From Typhlomys cinereus (taxonomy: Eukaryota > Chordata > Mammalia > Rodentia > Platacanthomyidae): a DNA stretch of 64,000 bases. The stretch lies in the NCBI GenBank assembly GCA_023101885.1, contig JALPQD010000402.1, positions 513,017 to 577,016 on the forward strand, written 5' to 3'. The translations under genes and the position numbers were made by a program. This document shows, one piece after another, positions 1 to 12,059 of this stretch (position 1 is its first letter; every line of letters begins with the position of its first letter). The notes below the pieces were generated by a model. The model saw only the letters and a program-made list of their open reading frames with translations, searched no databases and was not told the origin of the DNA.

Positions 1-479
1 GGCTCAATGCACAGAGCTCACGATCTGCCAAATTGGTACCTGCTACCTAGTCTCTAAGGACTTTATTAACTGAGCAAAAAGACCAAAAAAAAAAAAAATG
101 AATGTCCACCTAAGTATTTGGGCTTTTCTTTTAGTAAGAAAAGACCTTCTGTGTCAATTGTTATCTTGACAAGATATATACTCTTTAACCCTCTTTTTTG
201 TACCCCTCTTCTTTTGTTCTATCTATTTCTTTTTTTTTTTTTGATTATTTCATTTACTTACAGATTTTTTATGCTTTTCTTCAACTTATAAATGTTGGGC
301 TACTAGATTTTATATTAATCAATTAAAATTCAGTATCACAGTTTAAAGTTTTCCTTACCATTATCCTTCATCTACATCTCTGACAACTTCCTATTCCAAG
401 ACCTACTATCCTCCCTGTATCTCATACCTTGAATTTTAATCCTGTCACATTGTTAAAAAAATTCTTGTGTTCTGAATTA
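1..479. other. AT-rich intergenic stretch, no gene seen
   Basis: This stretch has an A-run near 84-98 and T-rich segments around 190-242. I see no coding segment, RNA gene or recognisable repeat boundary. It is probably degraded interspersed-repeat or unique intergenic DNA. Confidence 0.5.
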
Positions 480-690
480 TAGTTAGTTATAGTTTTCAGT
501 TTTGCTGTTCCTGCACTGCCCTTGGTTGTGTCCTGATTGGGTATTGAGGTCATCTCCAAACCAAAGATAAAAGGCGTTTAAAAAAAGCTCTTAATATAAA
601 AATAGTGTTAAGGGTAGACAGAAAAATAGGAGTAGGGCACAGCAGTGAGAGGAGTCAGTCTCCCATTTGCTGGTTGGTTACCAAAAATGT
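480..690 (-). mobile_element. L1 3' UTR fragment
   Basis: On the plus strand this reads as a diverged version of the segment at about 13,910-14,110, which lies in the 3' UTR of the full-length minus-strand L1. Shared landmarks in the same order are the 'ttttgctg' start, 'cctgcactgccctt', 'gataaaagg', 'agtagg' and 'cccatttgc' blocks. It is therefore a 5'-truncated, older L1 3' UTR piece in minus orientation, lying head to head with the next L1 fragment. Confidence 0.6.
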
Positions 691-704
691 TTAATCTTTA
701 TATG

Positions 705-1200
705 GAGACACACATACATCCATATTCATTGCCACTCTATTCACAATACCAAAGACATAGAAGCAGCCTAAATTCCCAACAATAGACAAATGGATAATGA
801 AAATGTGGCAATATCCACAATGGAATTATTCAGGTATCAAGAAAAATGAACTAATAGAATTTGCTGGTAAATGAATTGAATTGGAAGAAGTTATACTAAG
901 TGAAGTATGTCAGACATAGAAAGACAGACATTGAATACTCTTCTTGTTAAGTGGAACATGGCATTAAGCCCTCGAAATGATATACTCAAGAAGAAATTTC
1001 CATAACACCTATTATGACCATAAAGAAACATAACTTGTGAAGTAGGAGAAAAAGGATCCCAAGACAGTGGAGAAAAAGTAGTGTAAGTAAATGAATAAGG
1101 GTGTTATGAAAGAAAAGCTTGTAAAGCAAAGGAAGTAAGGTGATCGGTCTTAATAAGGGATATGGAAGGAGAAAACAAAGAGGCAAGTGGCTGGGGGGAA
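705..1200 (+). mobile_element. Old L1 fragment: ORF2 3' end plus 3' UTR
   Basis: Bases about 705-955 match the C-terminal coding end of L1 ORF2 as seen at 3,235-3,440 and 58,690-58,920: a 'cactattcacaat' block, 'gacaaatggat', then 'gaactaatagaatttgctgg' and 'agtgaagtatgtcagaca'. The reading frame is broken, and the fragment is more diverged than the L1s later in the window, so it is an older insertion. The 3' limit is uncertain because the following 250 bp only loosely resemble a 3' UTR. Confidence 0.6.
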
Positions 1201-1523
1201 AAGAGAGATCAAGGGCCTAAACTAATAGTGAACACTGTTAGCAACTACAGCTCCAATAAGAAAAATCAATGGGAGCAACAAAGGTATGCAAGATCCATGG
1301 AAAAGTAATTACTTTTTGTATGGATTCTAACCACTTAATGTCAGCGATATCATCTCTTTTACTATAAACCTATACAAATAACAGTATAAGTGAAGGAAAT
1401 AGATACAAATAGATATCCTAATAGTAATTGTAAAAAAATTGATAATAAAACACCGTCTAAACAGTCCTTTTTTATCCCTTATATCCAGTGGAGACAACGG
1501 AAAACAGATAAGAAAAGCTCTCA

Positions 1524-3465
1524 GACAGTTGGAATGGAAGGAACCTTTATCAACATAATAAACGCTGTACACAACAAGCCAAGAGCAAGGATTATAAGGG
1601 GGGAAACTTGAAACATTCCTACTCCCATCAGGAGCTAGACAAGTCTGTCAACTCTCACCACTTCTATGCAATATTGTACTTTAAGTCTTAGCTGGAACCA
1701 TAAGACAAGAAAGGGAGATAAAAAGGGATACAAACCAGCAACAAAGAATTCAAGATATCTCTATTTGCAGATGACATGATCATATACCTGAGTGATCCTA
1801 AAAACTCCACCAGGAAACTCCTAGAACTAATACAGAAGTTCAGCAGGGTGGCAGGGTAGAAAATAAACATGCAAAAATCAGTGATCTTCCTATATACCAA
1901 GGGTGAAAAAAGTGAAAAAGTCCTAAGAGAAACAATCCCATTTAACAAAAAATTAAATACCTTGGTATAAATCTAAACAAAGAAGTGAGAAAACTTTAAA
2001 ACCCTAAAGAAAGAAATTATAGAAGACACCAGAAGGTGGAAAGACCTCCCATGCTCCTGGATTGGCAGAATCAACATCATAAAATTGACCATCCTACCAA
2101 AAGCAATATACAGATTCAATGCTATACCAATCAAAATCCCAAAGCAATTCTTTAAAGAAATTGACCAAACAATCTCAAAATTCATATGGAAGCATAAAAG
2201 GCTCAGGACAGTAAAAACAATCATGAGGAACAAAAACACTGCTGGAAGTATCACCATACCAAACCTTAATCTATACTACAAATCCATAGTAATAAAAACA
2301 GCCGGGTACTGGCTCCAAAATAGACACATAGATCAATGGATAAGGGTTGAAAATGCAAATATAAGCCCACACAACTACAGCCATTTGATCTTTAACAAAG
2401 GGGGGCAAAAAATTCAATGGAAAAAGAACAGCATCTTCAACAAATGGTGTTGGCAGAACTGGATATATGCGTGCAGTAGATTAAAACTAGATCTGTACTT
2501 GTCGCCATGCACAAAAATTAATTCCAAATGGATCAATAACCTTAATATTAGACCAGAGACTATAAAAAAAACCCTAGTTGAAAGGTAGGGAACTCCCTAA
2601 AGCTGCTTGGGCTAGGCCAACAGTTCCTAAACAGAAATTCAATATCACAGCCACTACAACCAACACTCAACAAATGGGATCTTATGAAATTAAAGGGCTT
2701 CTGTTCAGATAAAGAAACAGTAAATGAAGCAAAAAAGCAACCCACAGAATGGGAGAAAATTTTCACTAACCACATATCTGATAGAGCTCTATTATCCAGA
2801 GTGTACAAAGAACTTTAAAAAAAATAAACACAAAGGATATAAACGACCCAATTAAAAAATGGGCCTTGGAACTCAAAAGAAACTTTTCCAGGAATGAAAT
2901 CAAAATGTCTAACAAATATGTTTAAAAAATGCTCCACATCCTTAGCCATTAGTGAAATGCAAATCAAATCTACCCTGAGATATAATCTCACCCCTGTCAG
3001 GATGGCAAAAATCCACAATACATACACAACAAATGCTGAAGAGGATGTGGAAAGAAGGGAACTTTCCTACACTACTGGTGGGAATACAGGCTTATTCAAC
3101 CAGTCTGGCGAGCAGTATGGTGATTTCTAAAAAGGTTAAAGATTAAAATGCGATATGATCCCACTATACCATTTCTGGGAATAATCCCTCATAATGCAGA
3201 AATTCACTACAGTGACATGAGCACAATCACGTTCATTGCAGCACTATTTACAATAACAAAGTCATGGAATCTACCCAAATCCACAACAGTTGATGAATGA
3301 ATCATTAAAATGTGGTACAATGGAATACTACTCAGCCATCAAAAAAGATGAACTAATGAAATTTGCAGGGAAATGGATTGAATTAGAAAAAATTATATTG
3401 AGTGAAGTATCCCAGACACAGAATGTTAGATACCATATTTACTCCTTAATAAGTGGGTCCTAAGA
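1524..3465 (+). pseudogene. L1 ORF2 relic (RT to C-terminus)
   Basis: This encodes the second half of the L1 ORF2 protein, the endonuclease/reverse transcriptase that copies L1 RNA into chromosomal DNA. The RT catalytic signature LFADDMI is readable at 1,761-1,781. The thumb and post-RT region is open as one 167-residue stretch at 2,085-2,588, containing an [24 protein letters not shown] segment. The C-terminal region follows at 2,894-3,130. Several frameshifts and stops separate these pieces, and the endonuclease domain and the N-terminal RT blocks are absent. It cannot encode a functional protein. Confidence 0.8.
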
Positions 3466-4010
3466 ACTTCAGAGACTCTATATCAACCACTTAGAACTAG
3501 GCCAGACTAATCTCTCCCCATCCTGAAGCTCAGGGAAATTTGCCGAAGAGGGGACGGTAAGATTGTAAGAGCAAAAGGATGGGAGGAGCAAGGATTTGCA
3601 AGATACTCCACACAAGTTAGGGCCGAAGCTATCATAATTGGACTTTGCATGCCCTGTGCAATGTCCAACACACTATTGACCCCACAAAGTCTAGCATCTG
3701 CTAAAGGCACCAAGATCCTTGGAGACAAGGGATTGACAGTCACAGTAGTGTTCCTATGCTTAAGGGGAGAACAGGAAAGGGTTCAGGGAAATACAACTGG
3801 GTCCTTGTACCTCATCGGAGAGGAGGGCCCAGAGGAGAGTCTGGCATGCACATTAAAGGACTCTCTGGGGATTGGGGGGGAGGCACTGGGGGATGGGAAG
3901 GGAGGGGTGAGGGGAGGGGGAGCAGGGGGTTCTGGGGGAGGAGAAGAGAGGGAGGGAAGTGGTGTACCTATTAAGTTTGTATGAGCAGAAATATAATAAA
4001 AAATGTTTAA
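1524..4010 (+). mobile_element. 5'-truncated L1 (ORF2 C-half plus 3' UTR)
   Basis: The element starts abruptly inside the reverse-transcriptase coding region, runs through the ORF2 C-terminus, and ends with a 3' UTR. That UTR has the very G-rich polypurine tract (3,868-3,960) typical of L1 3' UTRs, an AATAAA-like signal near 3,995 and an A-rich tail at about 4,005. 5' truncation is the normal outcome of target-primed reverse transcription. Divergence is moderate compared with the L1 at 53,363-60,118. Target-site duplications were not identified. Confidence 0.85.
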
Positions 4011-4014
4011 AAAA

Positions 4015-5030
4015 TGGGTCCTAGTTCCAAATCCACTGAATTACATATTAAAAGGTAAATCTGAGTAATACCTACTGTAATGACAGAGGATTTTAAACAT
4101 GAGAGAACAAGGAAGGCCTCAAAAAAAATGAGATACGGGATCATGCTTCAGTAGAGAAAATAGGCCACAGTCAAGTATTGCATGTAAGTAGCTAGACATC
4201 TGGTGCGGCTCACTCTCACTTTTCTTCCTGGTCACTTGGGACTGAACAGGTTTGATCTCACAAATCAGGGAGGATATAGGGACTGGCAGATAGATGGTAA
4301 CAATCCCGCAAATGGAACACTGATCCCCTCCCCACTGCTATGTCCTATTCCTATTCTTCCATCTACCTTTGAGTTTCCTCTTATTTTAGATCTTCATTTA
4401 AAGTGTCATTTATCTTTGGTTGGGGGTGACCTTCAATACCAATCAGAAAGGAGCCAAGGGAGATGCAAGAAAAGCAAATCTGAAAATAACAAACTATAAT
4501 TCAGAGCACCAAAGACCCTACATTAATAGCCTGGAACCAGACTGGCCAAATTTCTCCCCATCCTAAAGCTTAGGGAACCTTGTGGAAGAGGGGGAAGCAA
4601 GACTGTAAGAACCTAAAGATAGGGAGGACCAATGATATGCAAGATACTCCACACAAGTTAGGGCTGCAGCAGTCAGGATTGGACTTTGCCTGACCTGCAC
4701 AATGGCTGACATGTCAACAACCCCCCAAAGTCTAGCATGGATCACAGGGGAGAAGGCTCCAGGCAGTAGGATCTTTAGAGGCAAGGGATTAAGCAGTCAT
4801 AATAAAGTTCCTATATTAACGGGGAGCCCAGGAAGTGGCCGTGGGCTATGCCACTGAGTTCTGAACCCTCGCTAGGGTGGAGGACTCAGAGGATGGTTTG
4901 GCATTCACACAAAAGGATGGGATGGGAAGGAGGAAGGGGAAGGCACGAGGAGAGGGGAAGGGCCATACCTTGGAGCCCTTTCTTGGGTTGCCCACCAATA
5001 TGGGAACTAATTGGAAAGTTTTGATGACAA
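4015..5030 (+). mobile_element. Second L1 3' UTR fragment
   Basis: From the tail of the preceding L1, the sequence restarts with a 'gggtcctagttccaaatccac' block, equivalent to the end of ORF2 and beginning of the 3' UTR near 58,930. It then follows 3' UTR order: a 'ggcagatag' block near 4,284, 'gcaaatgg', 'ctaccttt' and 'tctccccatcctaaagctt' at 4,552, then 'gcaagatactccacacaagtta' near 4,638. It is a separate, more diverged insertion containing essentially only 3' UTR. The 3' boundary is approximate. Confidence 0.65.
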
Positions 5031-5034
5031 AGTA

Positions 5035-5190
5035 ATAAAGGAGCATTAATAGTCCCAAGTGATATTCTGAGAAAAGACAAAGGAGACTGGGCTGACAGCA
5101 CTACATTGTGAATGGGGGAAAGAGCCCATGGGGCCCCACCCCTCTCTGAGTGCATATTGATGGTTAATGCTGGCTGGGGGAAGGGGAATC
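5035..5190 (+). repeat. Interspersed repeat, possibly old L1 3' UTR
   Basis: This roughly 150-bp unit recurs at 9,525-9,620, 11,565-11,700 and 39,905-40,015. The common core is a 'tgggggaa(a/g)gagcccatg' block, then 'cacccctctctgagtgcatattgatggttaatgc' in shortened or variant forms, then 'ctgggggaagggga'. Similar blocks occur in 3' UTRs of older rodent L1 families, which is my tentative assignment. No coding capacity is seen. Confidence 0.45.
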
Positions 5191-5259
5191 ACTTGCTTAA
5201 ATGGATTGTTACTAACACATCATGCATCTGTAGTAAGAGCCAAAGTCACAGATTAAAAT

Positions 5260-5395
5260 AATTTATTGGAGATGATGAGATTAGTTCAGTGATTGAAGGA
5301 CCTGCGATTAAATCTGGACACATCAGTTCCACCACGAGAGTCTGCTTGGTGGAAGAACAGAACTGACTTCTGAAAGTTGTCCTCTTAGCCACAAA

Positions 5396-5445
<50 letters not shown>
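5260..5445 (+). repeat. SINE fragment with (CT)n tail
   Basis: The block 5,266-5,398 ends in 'gaaagttgtcctcttagcc', a B-type rodent SINE landmark also seen at 7,883 (gttgtcctctgatctc) and 12,137 (gttctcctctgaactgc). It leads directly into a perfect dinucleotide repeat at about 5,399-5,443. The same SINE-body-plus-CT-tail arrangement occurs at 12,060-12,210. No clean Pol III A box was found. Confidence 0.5.
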
Positions 5446-5447
<2 letters not shown>

Positions 5448-5659
5448 GTCTCACGAATAACATTTTTAAAAATATCACATGTTGCAATAATTCTAAATTT
5501 CTTTTCACTGTAATGAGTTTTATAATGAATAAAGCCATAATTCATAATCCATTTTATTAAGAATCAAAATGCATGATTTTTCTTTCTCCTCTGCTATTAT
5601 ATAATACAAGCAACCCTTTATCAAATTAAAAGATTCTAAAATGTTTCATATTGATTTTT

Positions 5660-6560
5660 TAAGTCTTGTCTTTTTTATTTTATTTTCTTGATTTTTATTA
5701 ACCTTTTCTACTTTTACAAGCATATTGAGTATCCATCCCAGCTACCCTAACCCTAACCTTCTTCCCTCCTCCCTCCTATCTCCTCCCTTCCCTTCACTAT
5801 TGCCTCCCACTCTTTCCCACCCTTCTGCCCCCGTGCCTCAATGGACCTTAGGGTCACTCTGACTTGTCTACTCCTTTGGGGGTTGAGGCCTACATAGTAT
5901 AACAAGTTACCTCCCTTCAGGCCACCCCACTGATGTGTGAGTTTCCCTTCGCTCACCCAGCTTCAGACCCAAAGTTTCCACTGCGAGTTCCCATTCTATG
6001 GGTATAATAGCAGCAGCCTTCAGAGCAGTTAATGTACTATCTTCCTATCTATAGGTTTATTGGCTGTCTTTCCTACTGATCTATTTCCTTCCCTTTATTA
6101 GGTTCTTGTTCTAGTTTCCAGTACAGAAATGGGTACCATTCTGACAAGCGGGTCTTGAGTCCAATTTGAAAGATGTTGGTTGCCTCCTTGGTACTCATGC
6201 TACTATTGCAATGGTGGTCAACTGTTGCCATGGTGATCTATATTATCTTATGTCATTGATGGGGCTTGTGATTATTTCTCTTCCCCAACAGCTTCTACAG
6301 TATTCCTTGGTACTTGCTATCCAGCAAGGAGAAAGTCCTAGACCAGTTCTAGCTGACACATTTTGCCCATGTACTGTAATCAATTTGTGTTGCATTTACA
6401 GTAATAGGGTCTTACCAATGATTTTTGGAGAGCAACCAAGAGCCATGGCAAAAGCCTATAATGTTTGCAGGCCTTTAAGACCACTCTGACCAACATTTTA
6501 TCAAGAAGTGCCACATTCCTGTTACTTCTAGTATAATTTTTCCCTGGGTTCTAAGTGGAT
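5660..6560 (-). mobile_element. Older L1 3' UTR, minus strand
   Basis: The left end is T-rich and then strongly pyrimidine-rich (5,757-5,830), the mirror image of an L1 G-rich tract and A-tail. The block at 6,165-6,480 resembles what I recall of older (Lx-type) rodent L1 3' ends: a 'cttctacag(t)attccttggtac' motif, then 'agcaaggagaaagtcct', then 'cagttctagctgac'. It is non-coding. Assignment to a named subfamily needs a repeat-library search. Confidence 0.5.
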
Positions 6561-6654
6561 CAGCTCAAGGCTTTTATTTTATTTTATTGTTTCCTATTTT
6601 CCTCATTCTATGCTCCTCTGCATGGGGACTGCTCATAATTTTTCCTTTCTTTAA

Positions 6655-7035
6655 AAGACTTTTTTAATTTTATTTTCTGCTCACACAAACGTAATAGGTA
6701 CCCCTGTCCCCTCCTTCCACCCCTCCCTGGACCTCCATGCTCCCTCCCCTTTTCCCCTTCCTTTCCCCCCTCCCTCCCTTTCTCCCAGTGCCCCCTCCCC
6801 CATCTCTGAAGCATCCTTTAATGTGTATATCAAACTTTCCTCTGGGTCCTCCTCTCTGATGAGGTATAAAGACTCAGTGGCATTTCCTAGAACTCTTTCT
6901 TGTGTTCCCCTTAAGTATAGGAATACTATTGTGACTGTTAATCCCTTGCCTCTAAGGATCCTAGTGCCTTGAGTCCATGCTAGACTTTGAGTGGTTAATG
7001 ATATGTTGGTAAAAGACTTTTTTGACATATTACTA
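6655..7035 (-). mobile_element. L1 3' UTR fragment, minus strand
   Basis: The plus strand begins 'agacttttttaattttattttctgctcac', continues with 'aataggtaccc' and a C/T-rich tract (6,701-6,800), then runs through the blocks near 13,515-13,700. The order and spacing match the terminal 380 bp of the minus-strand L1 at 13,360-13,720. It is a 5'-truncated insertion with an A-tail at its left edge. Confidence 0.75.
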
Positions 7036-7039
7036 GCAT

Positions 7040-7794
7040 AGGATATTTCTTTGGGATTGTTTTCCACCATTTTTGGGTTTTCCTGTAAGTCCCTCTGTCT
7101 CTCCTATTCTCAGATTTTCACACTAGAATCTATATGGATGCAATCATCATAGATCCTATGAGAGAAATACACTCTATTTTGCTTTGTAAACAAGAAAAAA
7201 GGTCATGAATTCTGATATGCAGACAACTGAACTAGTTAGTAAATTGGTGGATAGGAGAAAGAATTCTATTAATTTACAAAAACCGGAGGTTTATTCATGT
7301 TAAGAGAATGAAAGCAGGGAAGGGTGTAGTCAGATGGCATCTCCCTGATGTGACAGGGCTATTTCCATAAAACCTGAATGAGCTTGAATCTATCAACATT
7401 TTACCAAGAACAGAAAAGATTTCAAAAGGCACCACACCTCTCTAAGAAACTAATGAAATTTAATGGTGAATTAGGGGGAAGAGGAGCTACTCTCCCCAAA
7501 GGTATTTCCACTGCTATATCATCCTAGACACATATCATTAACAACCCAGATGAAAATCAATATGTCACACACACAAAAAGACATGAAAGCAGGAGGGAGA
7601 ATGGTGGAGAACAAGGTTTATAGTGGGAAAAGGAAGGGGCTTTGTTTGGGTGATTAAGAGTGAAAATGACATAGTACTGAACAATATGAATGCAATTAAT
7701 GTCGTAAAAATATGACTGAAATGGTATGTGTTTTATTATTTATATTTTACACAATACAAAGGACATTGAGAAGCATGTAGGAAGATGTTTCCTT
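7040..7794. other. Intergenic, nothing recognisable
   Basis: This is AT-rich sequence without a sustained reading frame, RNA signature or recognisable repeat. Confidence 0.5.
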
Positions 7795-7945
7795 AGGTAA
7801 AGACAGCTACCTGAAAGCACAAGGACCTAAGTTCTATCCCCAGGGCTCACATGGTAGAAGGTGAGAGGTAAATCCAAAAAGTTGTCCTCTGATCTCTACA
7901 CATGCATGCGCCTAATCTTCCCTGCTAAATAACCTAAACTATTCT
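7795..7945 (+). repeat. B-type SINE fragment
   Basis: A degenerate B box and SINE body are readable: 'cacaaggacctaagttctatccccag' (shortened) near 7,820-7,845, 'cacatggtagaaggtgagag' at 7,848, and 'gttgtcctctgatctctaca' near 7,880, which is a common rodent B1/B4-type landmark. The 5' part is weak and the element is diverged. Confidence 0.5.
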
Positions 7946-9119
7946 TACAAGAAGGACATGAAGAGGTGGATGGATCTTTTTTAAAAGCACAGAAGTGAAA
8001 GAAGAAATTAGACACACGGAGTTTTTCCTACATAAAATAAAAGGTCCAAAGTCTCCTGGGGACTTCCATTTTTCTTTCTTCTACCTACTCTGTAAATATG
8101 AGGGTTCCTTAGGGATTTGGATAATGTTGACCAACTGAAGCTATTAAGAGATTTGATTATTCTGCTTCCAACTATTAATAGTCAATGGTCACCCTCTGTT
8201 TACACAGTGTATTGCTAATGTGCCAGCCAGGGAGCTGCAGGGATGCATCATCTCTACGGTTTTCAGGGTCAGGAGCTCATACATGGAAGTTTGCTCCTAG
8301 GGACCGTGCAAATAAAGGCTTACCACTGTCTTGGTGTATTGCATGAGAAAGACTTTGGATCTGCGCTCCTTGCCATGAATCTTCAGAGGAACTGCATAAC
8401 AAGGTCAGTGAAGAGGGAACATGTTCTCAGGGACTGTTTAGAAATACTGTCTTCACCACAAGGACACACATGACAGTTACAGCAATCTCATAGGTGGACC
8501 AAAATGTTCTCTGTCAATTTTGAGGGACTTTGAGTTTGTCACACAGATAACCAGACACAGTGTTCAAAATTTTCTTTCTCTCCACATTGGATCTTTTTGG
8601 TGTAAACGTATCCACAGCAACAGAAAATAGATAATTCTAAATTGTTTCCAAAGCATTGCAAAGAGGTTAATGAACAGAGGAAAAGAAGGAATAAGAAGGA
8701 ACAAGAAAAAGAGAAAGAAGAAGGAAAACAAAAGAGGAAGATGAAGAGAATAAAGAAGAAGAAGAAAGAAGAGGAAGAAGAAAAGGATAGCATGAACTGC
8801 TGTTGAGGGATTCCTAAGATCTAAGCCCTTAGTTTTGTATTTTTGTTACTGTCAGTACACTTTTTATACCACCTTAATCTAGATATATTTGCTCACATCA
8901 TAAGTGTTTTTAAAGGAAACAGAAGACCATGTGATTTCGTGAGCGTTTCACTACTCTGTTACATACAAATATAAAATTACAATATGATAACATACAGATA
9001 ATGAAGTTTGCAGGTTTCCACAACTCTCAGCCTAACATGCATTTTTTTTTTGTGAGTGGACAGTGATTACTATAGATAATCACTATCAGTCAAAGTGCAG
9101 AGAATATGTGATTATGGAA
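7946..9119. other. Intergenic, with purine tract
   Basis: No gene is recognisable. A (GAA)n/(GGAA)n-like purine tract covers about 8,675-8,790; on the other strand this gives a meaningless Phe/Ser-rich open frame. An open frame at 8,243-8,473 has no family I recognise. Confidence 0.5.
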
Positions 9120-9515
9120 TGTGCAACTATAAACAAGACATCTAAACCCCACTCCAGAAATCACAGGGAGCTGTGAGGAAGAGGGGGGAAAAGAACATAA
9201 AAGCAGAGGATGGGGAGGAATATTGTCAGTGTTTTCTAGACATAAGACCACTATATCCATGAACTCATTGCAACTGGGTTTAGCTGAACAAGACATATAG
9301 AAGTTTGGGCCCATTAGAAGGACCCAGAGGGAAGTTTGACATGCGCACTAAAGGATGCTCCAATGGGGGGGAGGGGGCACTGGGAGAAAGGGAAGGAGGA
9401 GCGAAAGAAAAGGGAAAAGGGGTGAAGGAGCAAGGGGATTCAGGGAGGCGTGGAGGGAGTGAAGGGAATGGGGTACCTATCAAGTTTGTATGAGTGGAAA
9501 AAAATAAAAAAAGAT
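9120..9515 (+). mobile_element. L1 3' UTR terminus
   Basis: The last 220 bp show the canonical L1 ending: a 'ccattagaaggacccagagggaag' block in shortened form, a G/A tract (9,365-9,470), 'gtacctatcaagtttgtatgag' and an A-rich tail with AATAAA at about 9,500-9,515. It is a 5'-truncated insertion. The left limit is uncertain. Confidence 0.65.
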
Positions 9516-9524
9516 TGGGCCCAT

Positions 9525-9620
9525 TAATACTACATCAAAGATGGGGAAAAGCTCATGTGAACCCCCTCTCTCTGAGTAAATATTGATGGTTGATCCTGAA
9601 TGGGGGAAGAGGACCCACTT
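9525..9620 (+). repeat. Interspersed repeat, copy of the 5,035 unit
   Basis: It shares the 'gggcccattaata', 'ctctctctgagtaaatattg' and 'atggttgatcc' blocks with the units at 5,035 and 11,565. It directly follows an L1 A-tail. It is probably an older L1 3' UTR derivative. Confidence 0.45.
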
Positions 9621-9659
9621 CTTTATCACCTGTACCCCAGCAAGAGCTCAACCCTGATT

Positions 9660-11149
9660 AAACTTACTGATTATGTGCATAAAAAACATAAAAATAGGAA
9701 GGGAACATGTTGGGGAGAAGAACCTTCTCCATGAGAGAAGAAGAGGGGATGGAGCAGAGTAATATGGGGAGAAATTAAAAATAAAATATTATTGTATACA
9801 TATATGAAACTATCAAACTATCAAGAATTTTAAAAGCAAAGCCATGTTTTCTTTGTCCAATTCAAGACATGGAGAATCACTCAGGAGACTTTACACTCAA
9901 CACTTATCCAGAAACAGACCCTCTGGTCCCTGTTCTCTTTAGTTTCCCTTCACTGCCTATTACAAGGCAGGAGAGCATGCAAACCTTTCTGTTTGTGTTG
10001 CCCAATAGTTATATTTCACAGGCAGAGTTTTTAAAAAAGTAAGCAGACACCATAATCAGCATAGATATCTTTTGTCTCCATTTGGAAAACCTTCGATGTT
10101 AAACATGATTGCGCATACATCGTCCTCAATCTCATAATTTCTTGAGACATGATTTCAGGTCTTGGCTTCATTCTTACTCAGAGAACTGGAAAGAGCTTAG
10201 TACTATACCTCAGACTCATCTGCGGTTATGACCAAGTGAGTCTAGACTTAAAGATTTTTCTTGCCTGAGAAATAATGAAAAGAAATGTTCAATGAGGAAC
10301 TCTAAATTTGACCATTTAACAGTGAATGTGTCCCTTGTCACTCAGTGACATAGGATACAGATCGACAGTGTTTCTGAAATCAGCACTGTGATCTGAGCAG
10401 AGATCTAGCTGAGGGGATGGTGTCCAGTAAGGATTAAACAAAGAATGGGTACCCCCTATGGTATTAATATGTGAAGCAAATATTTTCAATGGCAAAATAA
10501 AGCAGTTATTATATTTGCAATGAATAGTTACTCTTTAATACTATCAACGTCTTACTCTGTGATTAGAAAGAACATTTTTCTGTCTTGGAATAGCCTGTGG
10601 ATTCATACAAAGCATATTTTGGATATAGCATCTCATGGTCACTCATCACAGAGGAATTATCAAAAGATATTAATTGAGTAGCTTATTCCTTGCTTAATCC
10701 AATGTGATAAAACTCAGATTTGCTTAACCCACTCAATGCCTGTTGGAAATTTCATCCCTGTCAAGGAAGTCTGACACACATGCAGGTAACACAAAATAAT
10801 ATCTCCTTTGTTTTCATGTAATGAGCACGAGTAACTTTATTTCTATTTCCTATAATGTACATCATCCAATTTGTAAACATTAGGGAGGAGATTTTAATAG
10901 ATATGGATAACGTAAATAGGGTAAATCAAAAAGTTTGACTTAATTGCTTGAGATGAAAGATTTCCTGTTGCAGAACATTTCAAATATAATAATCTCTTTC
11001 AAGTGTACACATAGGTTAGTATGAAGGTAAAATGACAACATTTCACTGAATACAAAATTATAAAAGTTAAAAAAGAAATTGGAAATATTAATTATTTCCA
11101 CCATGGTGGAACTCTTCATTTTTTTCATATCAACCAAATAGCTATTCAT
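9660..11149. other. Intergenic, nothing recognisable
   Basis: About 1.5 kb of AT-rich DNA on both strands shows only short frames and no recognised repeat or RNA gene. Confidence 0.5.
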
Positions 11150-11334
11150 TTACAGATACCACATGGTATTATGTACCATATGACTTTTGAAATTTATCCT
11201 CTGATTTAATTAATCTTTTTCTCTCTCATTAATAAATGTATATATTTAAAAATAAAATGTCCACATGTAAATGTATTGAGAGAAAAGATAAATATACATT
11301 CAATTAAAATACTAACAATGATTTTCTTGGTCTG

Positions 11335-11500
11335 AGAAGATAGATCAATAGATAAAGATGCTTATCTACAAGTCTTGTGACATGAGATCTAACCTACATC
11401 ACATGGTGGAGAAAAAGAACCAATTCATGAAAGCTGTACTCTCCACACATGAGCTCACACACATACAACACAAAATGAACATGTGAAATGAATAAATATT
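11335..11500 (+). repeat. tRNA-derived SINE, diverged
   Basis: It opens with an A-box-like 'agatagatcaatagataaag' region and has a B-box-like 'gacatgagatctaacc' at about 11,379-11,394. It continues with 'cacatggtggagaaa' and ends in an A/C-rich tail with ACACACATACA at about 11,457. This organisation is that of a B2/B4-like rodent SINE. Confidence 0.5.
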
Positions 11501-11564
11501 CATTTAGTTTGAAGGGTTTTCATGACCAGATAATGAAGCAGCATTAAGAGGCCCAAGGGAGAAT

Positions 11565-11702
11565 CTGAAGAAAGATAAAGAAGACTCAGCCATCAGTATT
11601 ACACCATGGATGGGGGAAGGGCTCCTGTAGTCCCACTTCTCCCTGAGTGCATATTGATGGTTAATGCCAGCTGAGGGAAGGGACTTCAGAGCTGTTGCTA
11701 CT
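11565..11702 (+). repeat. Interspersed repeat, copy of the 5,035 unit
   Basis: It contains the 'ggatgggggaagggctcctg', 'ctccctgagtgcatattgat' and 'ggttaatgccagctgaggga' blocks, shared with 5,100-5,185 and 9,560-9,610. The SINE at 11,703 has inserted at its right edge. Confidence 0.5.
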
Positions 11703-12020
11703 AATATATCACTTTTTAAAAAATTTATTCAATTGTGCATGTGTGTTCATGTGTGTATGTATGTATGTGTGTGTATGTATGTGTGTGTGTGTGTAGAACC
11801 ACGGGCAAATTCAGGAACCACCATGGACCGCCTCTACCTCCTCCTTGTTTACTTTGCCCTGGGATTCACAGGCTCCGCCCTACCAGGACCAGAAACGCAG
11901 GCCGCCCCCGCTTCCGCTCAGCGTCTGTACTGTGGGGTCTAGGATCCGAGCTCAGGACCTTCCGCCTGCAAGGCAGAGGCTTAACCCCTGAGCCACCTCT
12001 CCAGCCCCAATATATCACTT
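11703..12020 (-). mobile_element. Full-length tRNA-derived SINE with 12-bp TSDs
   Basis: The element lies on the minus strand. Its tRNA-like head ends at 12,008 on the plus strand ('cacctctccagcccc'), and its body (about 11,800-12,008) is the reverse complement of the SINE at 63,831-64,000. A-box and B-box counterparts are visible near 11,990 and 11,945. The 3' tail is a (CA)n/(CATA)n simple repeat (11,745-11,794 on plus) followed by an A/T-rich end. Perfect 12-bp target-site duplications, AATATATCACTT, lie at 11,703-11,714 and 12,009-12,020. This shows L1-type target-primed insertion. A degraded copy of the same insertion is at 40,020-40,336. Confidence 0.85.
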
Positions 12021-12059
12021 ATTTGTAGCTAGCACCAAAATCTTAAATAAAATAAATTT

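Noticed and set aside
5246..5545. Frames with (Arg-Glu)n
   Set aside because: Translation of a (CT)n microsatellite at the end of a SINE; the same applies to 12,015-12,212 and 40,337-40,628.
5745..5757. Telomere-like CCCTAA repeats
   Set aside because: Only two units within a pyrimidine-rich L1 3' UTR complement; not an interstitial telomere array.
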